A stretch of 64,000 nt of DNA from Bradyrhizobium sp. 139 (GCF_023074175.1 NZ_JADPKS010000135.1:1-64000); one strand, 5' to 3'; shown: positions 1 to 8,832, counted from the stretch's first letter. Notes: generated from the letters alone by a model not told the origin. A program made the numbers and translations.

Positions 1-100
1 CCAGCAGCGGCGATAGCGGCCCGCCTTGCGGCGTCCCCATCGTGCGCGTCTGGATCACGCCATCGTTCATGATCCCGCTGTTCAGATACGCCCGGATCAT
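1..100 (-). pseudogene. Group II intron reverse transcriptase/maturase fragment (runs off left edge)
   Basis: Read on the minus strand from 100 down to 1, the frame gives MIRAYLNSGIMNDG, then GTPQGGPLSPLL. This is the RT domain block found in group II intron-encoded proteins (LtrA type), where the conserved GTPQGGPLSPLL segment precedes the catalytic YADD block. Upstream of the MIRAYL segment the frame runs straight into the terminator of the neighbouring gene, so the N-terminal part of the RT is missing. The rest continues beyond the window. I read it as the remnant of an intron that inserted just downstream of the terminator. Family assignment is confident; whether any functional intron remains outside the window is unknown. 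Confidence 0.8.
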
Positions 101-112
101 GCTGGGCGCACC

Positions 113-147
113 AAAGAAAAACGGCGCCGCTGGATCTGCGGCGCCGT
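113..147 (-). terminator. Rho-independent terminator of the family 5 substrate-binding protein gene
   Basis: On the minus strand a perfect 10-bp stem (ACGGCGCCGC / GCGGCGCCGT) with a 7-nt loop is followed by TTTTCTTT. It lies 26 bp after the stop codon of the gene starting at 1780. Confidence 0.9.
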
Positions 148-172
148 TCGCGTTCATACACAGGCGGAGACG

Positions 173-1780
173 TTACTCCGTCTTGTCGACATTCCAGAAC
201 ACCGGGGTCGCCGGGCCGTCGAGCACGCCGGTGAGCGACTTCCGCCACGCGCTCGGCGCCAGATACTGGCCGAGCGGAACGTAGATCACCTGATCATAGG
301 CTTCCTTCTGGATCTCGGTCGCGATCTTCTTCTGATCGTCGAGCGAGGCGGCGCGAACGAAGTCGTCCTTGAGCTTTTCGATCTTGGCGTTCTCCGCCCA
401 GCCAAACCAGCCCTTCTTGCCCTGGCCGCCGATCGACAGGTTGGAGATCGGGTTGGAGACGTCGGCGCTGACCCAGTTGGTGAAGAACATGTTCCAACCG
501 CCTTCCTTCGGAGGCTTCTGGCTGGCGCGGCGGCTCACCACGGTCTGCCAGTCGGTTGCCTGCAGGTCGACTTTGAACCCCGCTTCGCGAAGCGCCTGCG
601 CAGCAACGATCGGCTGGGCCTTCAGCGTGGTGACGTCGCCCGGCGCCATGATCACGACAGGAGTACCGTCATAGCCGGACTCGGCGAGCAGCTTCTTGGC
701 TTCCGCCATGCCGTTGCCCTCGACCAGCGATTCGGAACCGACGTCGGTCGCGAATGGCGTGTCGCAGATGAAAAAGGCGCCGCAGATCTTGTAGTACTTG
801 GGATTGCCGATCAGCGCGTCGAGCACGTCCTTCTGCTTGATCGCCATCAGCGCCGCACGACGAACCTTGACGTTATCGAACGGCGGATAGAGGAAGTTCA
901 TGCGTCCGAGCGTCTGGAAGCCGAACTTGTTCAGCACCTCGACCTTGAGATCCGGATTTCCCTCAAGGACCGGAACGAGATCGAACGACGGATTCTCCAG
1001 GAAATCGATGTCGCCCGATTGCAGCGCGTTCACCGCAGTCTGCGAGTCCGGCATCGTAACCCATTCGACCCGGTCGACCTTCACCACCTTGCCGCCGGCG
1101 GTCCAGCTCACCGGCTCCTTGCGCGGCACGTAATCGGTGTTCTTGATGTAGACCGCCTTCACGCCGGGCTGGAATTCGCCCTGCACGAATTTGAACGGGC
1201 CGGAACCGATCTGCTCGGGAATCGGCTTGTCCGGCGGCGTCTCGGCCAGGCGCTTCGGCATCATGAAGGCAACGCGCGAGGATGGCTTGCCGATCGACTC
1301 CAACACCAGGCCGTAGGGCTCCTTCAGCTTCAGCGTGATGGTCTTGGGGTCGGTCGCCTCGATGCTGGCGGTGAAAGTCATCAACTGCTGGCCCATGCCG
1401 TCGACGGCTGCCCAGCGCTTCAGCGAAGCGACGCAGTCGTCCGCCGTCACCGGCGCGCCGTCGTGCCACTTGAGGCCGTCGCGCAGCGTGAAGGTATAGG
1501 TGAGCTTGTCGTCGGAGATCTTCCAGTCCGCCATCTGCGGCTGGATCTTGAAGTTCGCATCCGTCGTGATCAGCGTGTCGTAGACCATGTAGCCATGGTC
1601 ACGCGTGATGTAGGCCGTGGTGAAGATCGGATCGATGATGCGCAGATCCGAATGCATCACGGCGGTGATGGTCTTGCCCGCCGCAAGCACCGGCGAGACC
1701 AGCACGGTCGAAAGCGCGACGACCGATAGCGCAAGTTTGGAGGCGAACGTGCGACGCCCCCGGCGCATCAAGCTCAACAT
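173..1780 (-). CDS. ABC transporter substrate-binding protein, family 5 (dipeptide/oligopeptide type)
   Basis: 535-residue periplasmic binding protein of the SBP_bac_5 family (DppA/OppA-like), which captures peptides or related ligands and delivers them to a Dpp-type permease. Residues 1-33 are a Sec signal peptide (basic MLSLMRRGRR, hydrophobic core, cleavage after SPVLA). The mature protein has the family layout, including the early segment around LRDGLKWHDGAPVTADD. The start at 1780 is chosen because AGGAGA stands 7 bp upstream; an in-frame ATG 10 codons earlier lacks a better site. It is divergent from the M20 peptidase gene, with 268 bp between, and the matching permease and ATPase genes lie at 5047-8543, so it probably serves that transporter. 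The ligand is not evident. Confidence 0.93.
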   Translation of the reverse strand: MLSLMRRGRRTFASKLALSVVALSTVLVSPVLAAGKTITAVMHSDLRIIDPIFTTAYITRDHGYMVYDTLITTDANFKIQPQMADWKISDDKLTYTFTLRDGLKWHDGAPVTADDCVASLKRWAAVDGMGQQLMTFTASIEATDPKTITLKLKEPYGLVLESIGKPSSRVAFMMPKRLAETPPDKPIPEQIGSGPFKFVQGEFQPGVKAVYIKNTDYVPRKEPVSWTAGGKVVKVDRVEWVTMPDSQTAVNALQSGDIDFLENPSFDLVPVLEGNPDLKVEVLNKFGFQTLGRMNFLYPPFDNVKVRRAALMAIKQKDVLDALIGNPKYYKICGAFFICDTPFATDVGSESLVEGNGMAEAKKLLAESGYDGTPVVIMAPGDVTTLKAQPIVAAQALREAGFKVDLQATDWQTVVSRRASQKPPKEGGWNMFFTNWVSADVSNPISNLSIGGQGKKGWFGWAENAKIEKLKDDFVRAASLDDQKKIATEIQKEAYDQVIYVPLGQYLAPSAWRKSLTGVLDGPATPVFWNVDKTE

Positions 1781-2048
1781 AAAAATTTCTCCTGACGTGA
1801 AACTGTTCAAAGGCCGGTTATTGATTAAGCATCAGGTTCGTTCTTTAGGCCAACTAACCTCATGCAATGCCTTTATCTTTTCGAGACTTGCAGACACTGC
1901 CTAGCGCGTCAATCCGGTTTCGCTGCAAGCCCCAGCGGCGCGCGCACGGGCTCTACAAAGATCGGTTTGGCTCTACAACGCTCTCACTCGTCCTGCCCTG
2001 CGCCGATGCAATGCGCGTTCCATCTTTCGAAGCTTGAGAGACATTGAG

Positions 2049-3179
2049 ATGAATCCAGCCAATCTTCCTTTCGATTCCGAGGCGATGCTCCAGGGCCTGC
2101 GCACCTGGGTGGAATGCGAGAGCCCGACCTGGGACGCGGGCGCGGTCGATCGCATGCTCGATATCGCAGCGCGGGATATGGCGATCATGGGTGCGACGAT
2201 CGAACGCATCGCCGGCCGGCAAGGCTTTGGCGGCGTGATCCGCGCGCGCTTCCCGCATCCGAAGCAGGGCGAGCCGGGCATCTTGATCGCGGGGCACATG
2301 GATACCGTCCACCCGGTCGGCACCATCGCGAAGCTGAAATGGCGGCGCGAGGGCAACAAGTGCTACGGCCCCGGCATCTACGACATGAAGGGTGGCAACT
2401 ACCTCTCGCTCGAAGCGATCCGGCAGCTGGCGCGCGCGTCCTTCACCACGCCCTTGCCGATCACAGTGCTGTTCACGCCGGACGAGGAAGTCGGCACGCC
2501 CTCGACGCGAGACATCATCGAGGCGGAGGCCGCGCGCAACAAATATGTGCTGGTGCCCGAGCCCGGCCGCGCGGACAACGGCGTCACCACTGGACGTTAC
2601 GCCATCGCGCGCTTCAATCTCGAGGCGACGGGACGGCCGAGCCATGCCGGCGCGACATTGTCAGCCGGACGCTCGGCGATCCGCGAGATGGCGCGGCAGA
2701 TCCTCGCCATCGACGCGATGACGTCGGAGGACTGCACCTTCTCGGTTGGCGTCGTGCATGGCGGACAATGGGTCAATTGCGTTGCCACGACCGCCACCGG
2801 CGAGGCGCTGTCGATGGCCAAGCGCCAGGCCGATCTCGACCGCGGCGTCGAGAAGATGTTGGCGCTGTCGGGCACGAGCAATGATGTCACCTTCAAGGTC
2901 ACCCGCGGCGTCACCCGACCCGTGTGGGAGCCGGATGCCGGCACAATGGCGCTGTATGAGAAGGCGCGCAGCATCGCAAAATCGCTCGGCGCCGAACTGC
3001 CGCATGCGAGTTCGGGCGGCGGCTCCGACGGCAATTTCACCGGTGCGATGGGCATCCCGACGCTCGACGGCCTCGGCGTGCGCGGCGGCAATGGCCACAC
3101 GTTGGAGGAGTTCATCGAGGTCGAGAGCCTGGTCGAGCGCGCCCGGCTGATGGCGGGACTGCTGGCGACGCTGGAGTAA
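2049..3179 (+). CDS. M20 family metallopeptidase (carboxypeptidase G2 / ArgE-DapE type)
   Basis: 376-residue zinc-dependent amidohydrolase that removes a C-terminal amino acid or deacylates N-acyl amino acids. The di-metal ligands are visible: His83 and Asp85 (GHMDTVHP), Asp112 (YDMKGG), the catalytic pair Glu146-Glu147 (DEEVG), Glu171 (PEPGR) and the late His in GGNGHTLEE. The dimerisation domain with SHAG sits between. ATG at 2049 is preferred over an upstream TTG because GAGAG lies 8-9 bp upstream. It faces away from the binding-protein gene and precedes the glycine riboswitch by about 90 bp, which suggests hydrolysis of an imported peptide or acyl amino acid. Substrate unknown. Confidence 0.9.
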   Translation: MNPANLPFDSEAMLQGLRTWVECESPTWDAGAVDRMLDIAARDMAIMGATIERIAGRQGFGGVIRARFPHPKQGEPGILIAGHMDTVHPVGTIAKLKWRREGNKCYGPGIYDMKGGNYLSLEAIRQLARASFTTPLPITVLFTPDEEVGTPSTRDIIEAEAARNKYVLVPEPGRADNGVTTGRYAIARFNLEATGRPSHAGATLSAGRSAIREMARQILAIDAMTSEDCTFSVGVVHGGQWVNCVATTATGEALSMAKRQADLDRGVEKMLALSGTSNDVTFKVTRGVTRPVWEPDAGTMALYEKARSIAKSLGAELPHASSGGGSDGNFTGAMGIPTLDGLGVRGGNGHTLEEFIEVESLVERARLMAGLLATLE

Positions 3180-3269
3180 ATTGAATCGACTTCGCACTGC
3201 ACAATACGTTGGCAGTCGCGGTTGAAATTTAGCCTTGTCTAAAAATGAGGCGCATCGTACTGCTCGATT

Positions 3270-3505
3270 GTCCACGCGACGACGCGGGAGAGATCGCGAC
3301 GAAGGTTTCAAGCTTTCGTTGCGGCGCCGACGGAGCAACCGCCCCGGAAACTCTCAGGCAAAAGGACTGTATCGTCAGGACGATCTGGAGAGAGACGGCA
3401 CGATTCAGGTCGTGACGTCCACCGAAGGGGACAGTCCGTCGCAAAGATCTCGTCGAGGTCCCGCCGGATCAAGCTCTCAGGTAACCGTGACAGATGGGGC
3501 GCCGC
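3270..3505 (+). promoter_or_regulatory. Tandem glycine riboswitch (gcvT motif)
   Basis: Two consecutive glycine aptamers occupy most of the 384-bp gap before the flavoprotein gene. Aptamer 1 has GGGAGAG at 3287, CGCCGACGGAGCAACCGCCC and AACTCTCAGGCAAAAGGAC. Aptamer 2 has CTGGAGAGAGAC at 3384, ACCGAAGGGGACAG and AAGCTCTCAGGTAACCGTGACAG. These are the conserved cores of the family. A GC-rich inverted repeat (GCCGCC ... GGCGG, 3501-3527) follows and could be the expression platform. The element should switch the downstream gene with glycine; tandem glycine riboswitches are usually genetic ON switches. Confidence 0.92.
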
Positions 3506-3563
3506 CAACGGCCATTCGCCGGCGGTTAGCCGACTCTAACTCACGGGAGCCCCGAAACCTGCC

Positions 3564-4865
3564 ATGACCCATATCGCCATTATCGGCGCCGGCATTACCG
3601 GCGTGACGACCGCCTATGCCCTGCTCGAACGCGGATACAAGGTGACGGTGCTCGACAAGCACCGCTACGCCGCGATGGAGACGTCCTTCGCCAATGGCGG
3701 ACAGCTCTCCGCCAGCAATGCCGAAGTGTGGAACAGCACCGCGACGATCCTCAAAGGCCTGCGCTGGATGTTCCGGCGCGACGCTCCGCTGCTGATGAAC
3801 CCGCGGCCGAACTGGCACAAGTATTCCTGGATGAGCGAGTTCGTCGCCAACATCGGCAACTACCGCGCCAACACCATCGAGACCACGCGGCTCGCGATCG
3901 AAGCCCGCAAGCATCTGTTCGCGATCGCGACACGCGAAGGCATCGAGTTCGATCTCGAACGCCGCGGCATCCTCCACATCTATCGCGACAAGAAAGGCTT
4001 CGAATCCGGCCTGCGCGTCAACGCGCTGTTGCAGGAAGGTGGCCTCGATCGCCGCCCGGTGACGCCGGAAGAGATCCGCGAGATCGAGCCGGCGCTGCGA
4101 AAGGACTATTATGGCGGCTTCTACACGCCGTCGGATGCGACCGGCGATATCCACAAGTTCACGCGCGGGCTTGCGGAAGCCTGCAAGCGGCGCGGCGCGA
4201 CCTTTATCCACGAAGCCAACATCGATTCCATTGCTCGCGCCGGCGGCGGCTTTGTCATCGGTTGGGCTGACCTCTCCGCAAGCGATGCTGTCACGTCCGC
4301 GCGCAGCATGCTGAAGGCGGACGGCATCGTGGTCTGTGCCGGCGTTGCCAGCCGTCGCTTCGCCGCCCTGCTCGACGAGCGCGTCAACGTCTATCCGGTG
4401 AAGGGCTACTCGATCACCGTGCAGCTCGATACCGCCGCAAGCCGCAACGCGACACCGACCGTGAGCCTGCTCGACGAGTCCGCCAAGATCGTCACCAGCC
4501 GGCTCGGCGCCGATCGCTTCCGCGTCGCAGGCACCGCCGAATTCAACGACTTCAACCGGGACATTCGCGCCGACCGCGTGCAGCCGCTGGTCGACTGGGT
4601 GCGCAGCAACTTCCCCGCCATCGAGACGTCACGCGTCGTGCCTTGGGCGGGGCTGCGACCGATGATGCCCAACATGATGCCGGTGGTACGCGCGGGACGG
4701 ATGCCCGGCGTGTTCTTCAACACCGGCCACGGCCATCTCGGCTGGACCTTGTCGGCCGCGACCGCGCAGATGATTGCCGGGAGCATCGACGGCTGGCGCG
4801 GGCTCAACGCACCGCCGTCCGCACTGTCACTCAAGGTTGAGCGCGAGTTGCGGCATGCATCCTGA
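3564..4865 (+). CDS. dadA: FAD-dependent D-amino-acid dehydrogenase / glycine-oxidase-like protein
   Basis: 433-residue DAO-family flavoprotein most like the small subunit of D-amino-acid dehydrogenase, which oxidises D-amino acids to 2-oxo acids and passes electrons to quinone. The N-terminus has the dinucleotide-binding motif GAGITG at residues 8-13, with the acidic strand end VLDK. The SxANGGQLS segment near residue 45 and the C-terminal GHGHLGWTLS block are typical of DadA. The gene follows the glycine riboswitch by about 60 bp and its ATG directly follows the leader. Because the leader senses glycine, glycine itself or a glycine-releasing substrate may be relevant; glycine oxidase belongs to the same superfamily. 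Family is certain, the precise substrate is not. Confidence 0.88.
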   Translation: MTHIAIIGAGITGVTTAYALLERGYKVTVLDKHRYAAMETSFANGGQLSASNAEVWNSTATILKGLRWMFRRDAPLLMNPRPNWHKYSWMSEFVANIGNYRANTIETTRLAIEARKHLFAIATREGIEFDLERRGILHIYRDKKGFESGLRVNALLQEGGLDRRPVTPEEIREIEPALRKDYYGGFYTPSDATGDIHKFTRGLAEACKRRGATFIHEANIDSIARAGGGFVIGWADLSASDAVTSARSMLKADGIVVCAGVASRRFAALLDERVNVYPVKGYSITVQLDTAASRNATPTVSLLDESAKIVTSRLGADRFRVAGTAEFNDFNRDIRADRVQPLVDWVRSNFPAIETSRVVPWAGLRPMMPNMMPVVRAGRMPGVFFNTGHGHLGWTLSAATAQMIAGSIDGWRGLNAPPSALSLKVERELRHAS

Positions 4866-4912
4866 GTGGTCGATGTCGGAAGCTGGGCGGCCACTTGCGA
4901 CCGTCCTGCCCT

Positions 4913-4927
4913 TGGCACACAATTTGC
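4913..4927 (+). promoter_or_regulatory. Sigma-54 (RpoN) -24/-12 promoter
   Basis: TGGCAC-ACAAT-TTGC matches the -24/-12 consensus (TGGCAC-N5-TTGC), with GG and GC exactly 10 bp apart. It lies 120 bp upstream of the first permease gene, in the 181-bp gap after the flavoprotein gene. I could not identify a clear NtrC or NifA enhancer site upstream. Confidence 0.75.
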
Positions 4928-5002
4928 CCCGAAAGATCGGCTTCTCCGGTCGGCTTTCCAGCTCGAGTGACAGGCGTGCATGATAGACACAATCGATTCC
5001 AC

Positions 5003-5021
5003 GTGGGGCCCTCGGCCCCAC
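5003..5021. promoter_or_regulatory. Perfect inverted repeat in the permease leader
   Basis: GTGGGGCC-CTC-GGCCCCAC forms an 8-bp perfect stem 25 bp before the permease start codon. No T-tract follows, so it is a leader hairpin or operator rather than an obvious terminator. Confidence 0.5.
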
Positions 5022-5046
5022 AAGTTCCGCAGCGGGAGATAGGTGC

Positions 5047-5988
5047 ATGCTAGGTTATCTCATTCGCCGCGTTCTGGCCGCGGTGCCCGTGATGGGCGTC
5101 GTCGCGCTGTTCGTGTTCCTGCTGCTGCGGCTGACGCCCGGCGATCCTGCCGCGATTCTCGCCGGAGACAACGCCACGCCGGAGCGACTGGAACGTATCC
5201 GCACCTCGCTCGGCCTCAACGAGCCGCTGATCGTGCAGTTCATCACCTGGGTGAACAAGCTGCTGCACGGCGATCTCGGAACTTCGCTGATCTCCAACCT
5301 ACCCGTCATGAAGATGATCGGCCAGCGCGTCGAGCCGTCGATCTCGGTCGCGCTGTCGACCATCCTCCTCGCCGTCATCGTCGCCGTTCCCCTCGGCGTG
5401 GTCGCGGCGTGGAAACACGGCACCTGGATCGACCGGTTCGTGATGGGGCTTTCCGTGCTCGGCTTCTCCGTGCCGGTATTCGTGGTCGGCTATCTCCTGA
5501 TCGAAGTGTTTGCGATCGACCTGCGCTGGGTGCCGGTGCAGGGCTTCCGCAGCATCTCGAACGGTTTTGGACCGTTCTTCGAGCGCATCATCCTGCCGAC
5601 CTGCGCGCTGTCCTTCATCTACATCGCGCTGATCGCCCGCATGACGCGGGCCGCGATGCTCGACGTGCTCGGCGAGGATTACGTCCGCACCGCTCGCGCA
5701 AAAGGCATCAATGAGGTCGCGGTGATGATGCGGCATGCGCTGCGCAATGCCGCCGTCCCCGTGATCACCGTGATCGGCACCGGCTTTGCGCTGCTGATCT
5801 CCGGCGTCGTCGTTACCGAGAGCGTATTCAACATCCCCGGCATCGGCCGCCTCACCGTGGACGCCGTGCTGGCGCGCGACTATCCGGTGATCCAGGCGAT
5901 GATCCTGCTGACGTCGCTGATCTATGTCGTCGTCAATCTCCTGATCGATGTCGCCTATACGCTGCTCGATCCCCGGATCCGGTACTGA
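5047..5988 (+). CDS. Dpp/Opp-type ABC transporter permease (DppB-like)
   Basis: 313-residue inner-membrane permease with six predicted transmembrane segments. The first (MLGYLIRRVLAAVPVMGVV) and the loop RLTPGDPA are typical of DppB/OppB. The EAA coupling loop that contacts the ATPase is near residues 205-225 (GEDYVRTARAKG). A GGGAGATAGG ribosome site precedes the ATG. It heads a five- to seven-gene run in one direction: second permease 18 bp downstream, then the fused ATPase. The sigma-54 promoter at 4913 probably drives it. Peptide-class substrate is inferred from family only. Confidence 0.93.
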   Translation: MLGYLIRRVLAAVPVMGVVALFVFLLLRLTPGDPAAILAGDNATPERLERIRTSLGLNEPLIVQFITWVNKLLHGDLGTSLISNLPVMKMIGQRVEPSISVALSTILLAVIVAVPLGVVAAWKHGTWIDRFVMGLSVLGFSVPVFVVGYLLIEVFAIDLRWVPVQGFRSISNGFGPFFERIILPTCALSFIYIALIARMTRAAMLDVLGEDYVRTARAKGINEVAVMMRHALRNAAVPVITVIGTGFALLISGVVVTESVFNIPGIGRLTVDAVLARDYPVIQAMILLTSLIYVVVNLLIDVAYTLLDPRIRY

Positions 5989-6006
5989 GGCAAGGATAAG
6001 AACAAA

Positions 6007-6894
6007 ATGTCGGTCGATAGCCTTCCCCAGTCGTCCATTCCGATCACGTCGCCGCTGCGGCTGCGCTTCGGATTCCTCACCTCGACGCCGATCATCGCGG
6101 CGGCAACAATGTGCCTCGCGCTGATCGTGCTGATCTCGATCCTGGCGCCGCTGATCGCGCCACATGACCCGATCCAGCTTGCGCCGTCGCAGCGGCTGAA
6201 GGCCTCCTCGTCGCAGTTTCTGCTCGGCACCGACGCCTATGGCCGCGATCTGCTCTCGCGCGTCATGTATGGCGGCCGCGTCTCGCTTCTGATCGGCATC
6301 GGCTCCGCGATCATGTCGGTCGTCATTGGCCTCGCGATCGGCCTCGTCTCCGGCTTCTTCAAGCTGGTCGATTCCGTCATGATGCGCATCATGGACGGCC
6401 TGATGGCGATGCCGAGCATCCTGCTCGCGATCGCCGTGGTGTCGCTGTCGGGCGCCAGCATCTGGACCGTGCTGATCGCGATCACGATTCCCGAAGTTCC
6501 GCGCGTGGCTCGCCTGGTGCGCTCGGTCGTGTTGTCGGCGCGTGAGGAGCCCTATGTTGAAGCGGCGATCTCGGTCGGCTCATCCCTGCCGAAGATCATG
6601 TGGCGGCATTTGATGCCGAACACGATCGCGCCGCTGATCGTACAGGGCAGCTACGTCTGCGCCTCCGCGATCCTCACTGAGGCCATCCTCTCCTTCCTCG
6701 GCGCCGGCATCTCCCCGGAGACGCCGACCTGGGGCAACATCATGGCCGAGGGCCGCCAGTACTTTCAGCTCAAGCCGACGCTGATCTTCTGGCCGGGCCT
6801 GCTGCTCTCGATCGCGATCCTCAGCATCAACCTGATCGGCGACGCTGCGCGCGACGCCCTCGATCCGCGCATGAAGCAGCGGGAAGGCAAGTGA
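6007..6894 (+). CDS. Dpp/Opp-type ABC transporter permease (DppC-like)
   Basis: 295-residue second permease of the peptide transporter, partner of the upstream DppB-like protein. It has the N-terminal cytoplasmic stretch of DppC proteins, a first transmembrane helix at about residues 30-50, and the motif HDPIQLAPSQRLKA followed by LGTDAYGRDLLSR. That motif (LGTDxxGRD) is diagnostic for the DppC/OppC branch. The EAA loop lies near residues 180-200 (REEPYVEAAISVGSS). Its stop codon overlaps the start of the ATPase gene, so translation is likely coupled. Confidence 0.93.
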   Translation: MSVDSLPQSSIPITSPLRLRFGFLTSTPIIAAATMCLALIVLISILAPLIAPHDPIQLAPSQRLKASSSQFLLGTDAYGRDLLSRVMYGGRVSLLIGIGSAIMSVVIGLAIGLVSGFFKLVDSVMMRIMDGLMAMPSILLAIAVVSLSGASIWTVLIAITIPEVPRVARLVRSVVLSAREEPYVEAAISVGSSLPKIMWRHLMPNTIAPLIVQGSYVCASAILTEAILSFLGAGISPETPTWGNIMAEGRQYFQLKPTLIFWPGLLLSIAILSINLIGDAARDALDPRMKQREGK

Positions 6895-8543
6895 TGACCA
6901 ACACCATCCTCGACATCAACAACCTCGTCGTCTCCATCGGCAAGAAGCCGAAAGGCGCGAACATCCTCGACGGCATCTCGATCCAGGTCCGCGAGCGCGA
7001 GACGCTGTGTCTGGTCGGCGAAAGCGGCTCGGGCAAATCGGTGACCTCGCTCACCACGATGGGCCTTTTGCCGAAGGGTACGCTGGTGCCCACCGGCGGC
7101 AGCATCAAGCTGGTCGGTGAAGAATTGCTCACCGCGACCGACCGCCGCCTGCGCCAGCTCCGTGCGACGCAGATGGCGATGATCTTCCAGGAACCGATGA
7201 CCGCGCTCAATCCGGTGGTGCCGGTCGGCCGCCAGATCGACGAGGTCCTGCGCGCCCACACCGATCTCGACGCGAAAGCGCGGAAGAAGCGCATCCTCGA
7301 CATGATGGAGCAGGTCCGCCTGCCCCAGGTCGAGCGCATCTTCGCCTCCTATCCTCATCGCCTCTCCGGCGGCCAGCGCCAGCGCATCATGATCGCGATG
7401 GCACTGGTGCTCGAACCAAAGCTCCTCATCGCCGACGAACCGACCACCGCGCTCGACGTCACCACGCAGAAACAGATTTTGACATTGATCCGCGACCTCC
7501 AGCGAGATCACGGCACGGCCGTCCTGTTCATCACCCACGATATGGGCGTGGTGGCCGAGATCGCCGACCGCGTCGCGGTGATGCGGCAGGGCCGCCTGGT
7601 CGAGACCGGCACGCTCGATTCCATCCTGCGCAATCCGACCATGGAGTACACTCGCAACCTGCTCGCCGCAGTGCCGAGCCTGGTGCCGCGGGCTCCGCGT
7701 GAGGAGAGCAAGGAACCGGTGGTGCTGGAGGCCAACGAACTCGGCAAGGTCTATCGCGAGCGCGCGTTCTTCGGCAAAGGCCGCGAGGTCGTCGCCGCCG
7801 ACAAGGTTACGCTGACGCTGCGCAAGGGCCGCACGCTCGGCATCGTCGGCGAGAGCGGCTCGGGCAAGTCTACGGTCGCGCGTTGCATCGTTCGTCTGAT
7901 CGATCCGACCTCCGGCGGCGTGCGCCTGGCCGGCCGCGAGATCTCCGACATCTCGCGTCGCCTGCTCCAGCCGCATCGAAAGAAGATCCAGATCGTATTC
8001 CAGGATCCTTATCGCTCGCTCAACCCGCGCGTCACGGTCGGTGAAAGCATCGCGGAAGGCCCGATCAATTACGGCGTCTCGCATGCCGATGCGATGAAGC
8101 GGGCGCGCGAGCTGCTCGAGCTCGTCGGCCTGCCCGCGGACGCCGTGACGCGCTATCCGCACCAGTTCTCCGGCGGCCAACGCCAGCGCATCGCCATAGC
8201 CCGTGCGCTCGCGCTCGACCCCGACGTGCTGGTGGCGGATGAGGCGGTCTCGGCACTCGACGTCTCGGTTCAGGCGCAGGTGCTGGAACTCTTCGACGAG
8301 ATCCAGAAGCGGCTCGGCATCGCGATCCTGTTCATCACCCACGATTTGCGCGTCGCCGCCCAAATCTGCGATGAGGTCGTGGTCATGCAGCACGGCCGCG
8401 TCGTCGAACAGGGCCCGGCCGCCGAAGTGCTAACACACCCGAAGGAAGCCTATACCAGGGCGCTGCTCGAGGCAGCGCCTGGCCGCGGCTGGGATTTTGC
8501 GAATTTCCGACCGGTGTCGGAGGGTATGGTCGCGAGCGCGTAG
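6894..8543 (+). CDS. Fused double ATPase of the peptide ABC transporter (DppD-DppF)
   Basis: 549 residues with two complete ABC ATPase domains in one chain, corresponding to DppD plus DppF. Domain 1 has Walker A GESGSGKS at 42-49, signature LSGGQRQR near 157 and Walker B LLIADEPTTALD. Domain 2 has a second GESGSGKS near 319, FSGGQRQR near 424 and LVADEAVSALD. The ATG at 6894 overlaps the previous stop (TGATG); a GTG one codon earlier is the alternative. In the second domain Walker B reads ADEAVSALD rather than the commoner ADEPVSALD. This is a common fusion in alphaproteobacterial peptide transporters. Confidence 0.94.
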   Translation: MTNTILDINNLVVSIGKKPKGANILDGISIQVRERETLCLVGESGSGKSVTSLTTMGLLPKGTLVPTGGSIKLVGEELLTATDRRLRQLRATQMAMIFQEPMTALNPVVPVGRQIDEVLRAHTDLDAKARKKRILDMMEQVRLPQVERIFASYPHRLSGGQRQRIMIAMALVLEPKLLIADEPTTALDVTTQKQILTLIRDLQRDHGTAVLFITHDMGVVAEIADRVAVMRQGRLVETGTLDSILRNPTMEYTRNLLAAVPSLVPRAPREESKEPVVLEANELGKVYRERAFFGKGREVVAADKVTLTLRKGRTLGIVGESGSGKSTVARCIVRLIDPTSGGVRLAGREISDISRRLLQPHRKKIQIVFQDPYRSLNPRVTVGESIAEGPINYGVSHADAMKRARELLELVGLPADAVTRYPHQFSGGQRQRIAIARALALDPDVLVADEAVSALDVSVQAQVLELFDEIQKRLGIAILFITHDLRVAAQICDEVVVMQHGRVVEQGPAAEVLTHPKEAYTRALLEAAPGRGWDFANFRPVSEGMVASA

Positions 8544-8554
8544 GTTTCTCCGCT

Positions 8555-8684
8555 GTCATTCCGGGGCATCGCGAAGCGATGAGCCCGGAATCCATCGAGC
8601 GGCAGAGTGTGCTGCACAATGGATTCTCAGGTGCGCAATTGCGCACCGTAGCTCGCGCCCAAGTGGGCGCGCCCCGGAATGACT
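8555..8684. repeat. Palindromic repeat, family A (CATTCCGGGGC type)
   Basis: 130-bp imperfect inverted repeat with ends GTCATTCCGGGG and CCCCGGAATGAC and internal arms AGCCCGGAATCCAT / ATGGATTCTCAGG. It lies in the 289-bp gap between the ATPase and the M81 peptidase genes; nothing else is recognisable there. Confidence 0.85.
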
Positions 8685-8832
8685 GCGGGGAGAGATGGTG
8701 CGCTCTCACCCCACCGTATCCGCAGCATTCCTAAAACGATCTGACCCTATGCATGGCGCGATTGCTTCCCACCTTGCTCTCACAGCAAGGCCAAGGCTAA
8801 CGTCGCGCATCATTTGCGTGGGACCAGATTGA

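Noticed and set aside
26..1729. 567-residue frame on the plus strand opposite the binding-protein gene
   Set aside because: Arg/His/Asp-rich antisense frame typical of high-GC DNA; the minus strand encodes a complete family protein with signal peptide and ribosome site.
6765..8393. 542-residue minus-strand frame opposite the double ATPase
   Set aside because: Antisense shadow; the plus strand has both Walker motifs and signatures.
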